From contig USCP01000132.1 of the NCBI GenBank assembly GCA_900553245.1, forward strand, positions 1 to 5,425: DNA of 5,425 bases, written 5' to 3'. This stretch comes from an uncultured Peptococcaceae bacterium. GTDB lineage: Bacteria > Bacillota > Peptococcia > Peptococcales > Peptococcaceae. A program made the translations under genes and the position numbers. Below are positions 4,627 to 5,425 of the stretch, piece after piece (position 1 is the stretch's first letter; every line of letters starts with the position of its first letter). The notes below the pieces were generated by a model, which saw nothing but the letters and a program-made list of their open reading frames with translations, ran no database searches and had not been told where the DNA came from.

Positions 4627-5425
4627 GTGGGTAAAATAGCCTTTGTCTTTGCCGGTCAAGGTGCACAGCATAGCGGCATGGGACTGGACTATTACGAGCA
4701 AAACGATACCGCAAAGGAGATTTTTGAGCGCGCAGAAAAAGAGCGCTCGAAAACGCTCTTACAGTGCTTTTATAGCGATGAAGCAGTGCTCAAGGAAACA
4801 CGAAATACGCAACCCTGCATGTTTGCCTTTGAAGTGGCCATCGCACAAGCACTCATCGAAAAAGGCGTGACGCCGGATGTGGTTGCCGGATTTTCCCTTG
4901 GCGAACTGAGCGCTCTTACCGTGGCAGGTGCAGCATCCTTTGAAAGTTTGTTTGCTCTTGTGTGCAAGCGTGGTGCGCTGATGCAGGAGGCGGCTGAAGC
5001 CCATCCGACAGCAATGGCTGCCGGTGTGAAACTTTCCCATGAGGAGGTTGAAGCCATCTGTCACCAATTTGAAGGTGTGTATCCAGTGAACTACAATTGC
5101 GTCGGTAATGTGAGTGTAGCAATGGAAGAACCCCTCATGGCGAATTTTAAGGATGCTGTGAAACAATCAGGTGGGCGTGCGTTGCCTCTTAAAGTGGCAG
5201 GCGGCTTCCATTCACCGTTTATGGCGGAAGCTGGTGCTGCCTTTGCGGATGCTTTAAAAGATTGGCAAGTCGCACCGCTTAAGATGCCTGTGATAGCCAA
5301 TCTTAACGGCAAGGCGTACGGAGAGGATTTGAAGGCTACCCTCGCTGCTCAAATGACCTCACCGGTTCGCTGGGAAGAGAGTGTGCGTACAATGATTGCC
5401 GATGGGGTAGATACCTTTATTGAAA
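4627..5425 (+). CDS. fabD: Malonyl-CoA:ACP transacylase FabD (3' truncated by window end)
   Basis: FabD transfers malonyl from CoA to the ACP phosphopantetheine, supplying the two-carbon donor for elongation. 266 codons are visible, of a usual 300-315. It starts at GTG 4627, with AAAGGAG (4613-4619) 7 nt upstream, 14 bp after fabK. The start 'I-A-F-V-F-A-G-Q-G-A-Q' is the family's first strand and oxyanion-loop motif. The nucleophile elbow is 'A-G-F-S-L-G-E-L-S-A-L' with Ser90; the more common residue before Ser is His, but other residues occur there in Bacillota. 'C-K-R-G-A-L-M-Q' supplies Arg115, which binds the malonyl carboxylate. The catalytic His195 is in 'G-G-F-H-S-P-F-M'. 'S-P-V-R-W-E-E-S-V' near the visible end is the conserved C-terminal region. 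All catalytic residues are present, so it should be active. Its frame is open at the edge. Confidence 0.96.
   Translation, partial: MGKIAFVFAGQGAQHSGMGLDYYEQNDTAKEIFERAEKERSKTLLQCFYSDEAVLKETRNTQPCMFAFEVAIAQALIEKGVTPDVVAGFSLGELSALTVAGAASFESLFALVCKRGALMQEAAEAHPTAMAAGVKLSHEEVEAICHQFEGVYPVNYNCVGNVSVAMEEPLMANFKDAVKQSGGRALPLKVAGGFHSPFMAEAGAAFADALKDWQVAPLKMPVIANLNGKAYGEDLKATLAAQMTSPVRWEESVRTMIADGVDTFIE

Noticed and set aside
4888..4910. Inactive FabD because GFSLGE replaces the common GHSLGE
   Set aside because: The nucleophilic Ser, the Arg and the catalytic His are all present, and the residue before the Ser varies in the family.
4244..5166. Several minus-strand open frames across fabK and fabD
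   Set aside because: They are antisense to clear fabK and fabD coding sequence and encode no recognisable motif.

Overview
This window is 5.4 kb of a chromosome from a low-to-mid GC Gram-positive-type bacterium (Bacillota), most likely an anaerobe. Three things point there. The end of an ecfA2-ecfT-truA block is the classic tail of the Bacillota ribosomal-protein/ECF-transporter locus. An acpP-fabK-fabD fatty-acid operon uses the flavin enoyl-ACP reductase FabK. Start codons are mixed (ATG, GTG, TTG) with strong purine-rich ribosome binding sites. I cannot name a genus from the sequence alone. All genes are on the + strand.

Region 1 (1-1837) holds the C-terminal end of the ATPase EcfA2, the transmembrane coupling subunit EcfT, and the tRNA pseudouridine synthase TruA. 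Each gene overlaps the next, so they look like one translationally coupled message. EcfA2 and EcfT are the shared energising module for vitamin/metal uptake; TruA modifies the tRNA anticodon stem.

Region 2 (1838-3266) holds two membrane-protein genes that overlap by an ATGA. I read them as divergent relatives of the System II cytochrome c maturation pair, CcsB/ResB and CcsA/ResC. The ResB-like protein keeps the multi-TM, extracytoplasmic domain, TM layout and an 'N-x-PL-x(3)-G' motif. The CcsA-like reading frame is broken by an apparent 1-nt deletion near 2730-2747. It also lacks the WWD-type heme motif and a membrane histidine, so it is a decaying gene, a non-heme derivative, or partly a sequencing error. 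A strong intrinsic terminator (3228-3266) closes this block.

Region 3 (3267-3465) is a dense regulatory region with no gene. It has an exact-consensus sigma-A promoter (TTGACA, 17 nt, TATAAT), seven copies in both orientations of a GAGCAC/GTGCTC-like hexamer, two near-identical TTGA-N4-TCAA dyads (one over the -35, one near the transcription start), and a small 5'-UTR hairpin. No regulator gene lies beside it. This is the most interesting part of the window and probably the operator of the fatty-acid operon.

Region 4 (3466-5425) is the start of the type II fatty-acid synthesis operon: acyl carrier protein, FabK, then malonyl-CoA:ACP transacylase FabD, which runs off the end. FabD loads malonyl groups onto ACP, and FabK performs the last reduction of each elongation cycle on ACP-bound chains. 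More fab genes probably follow downstream.
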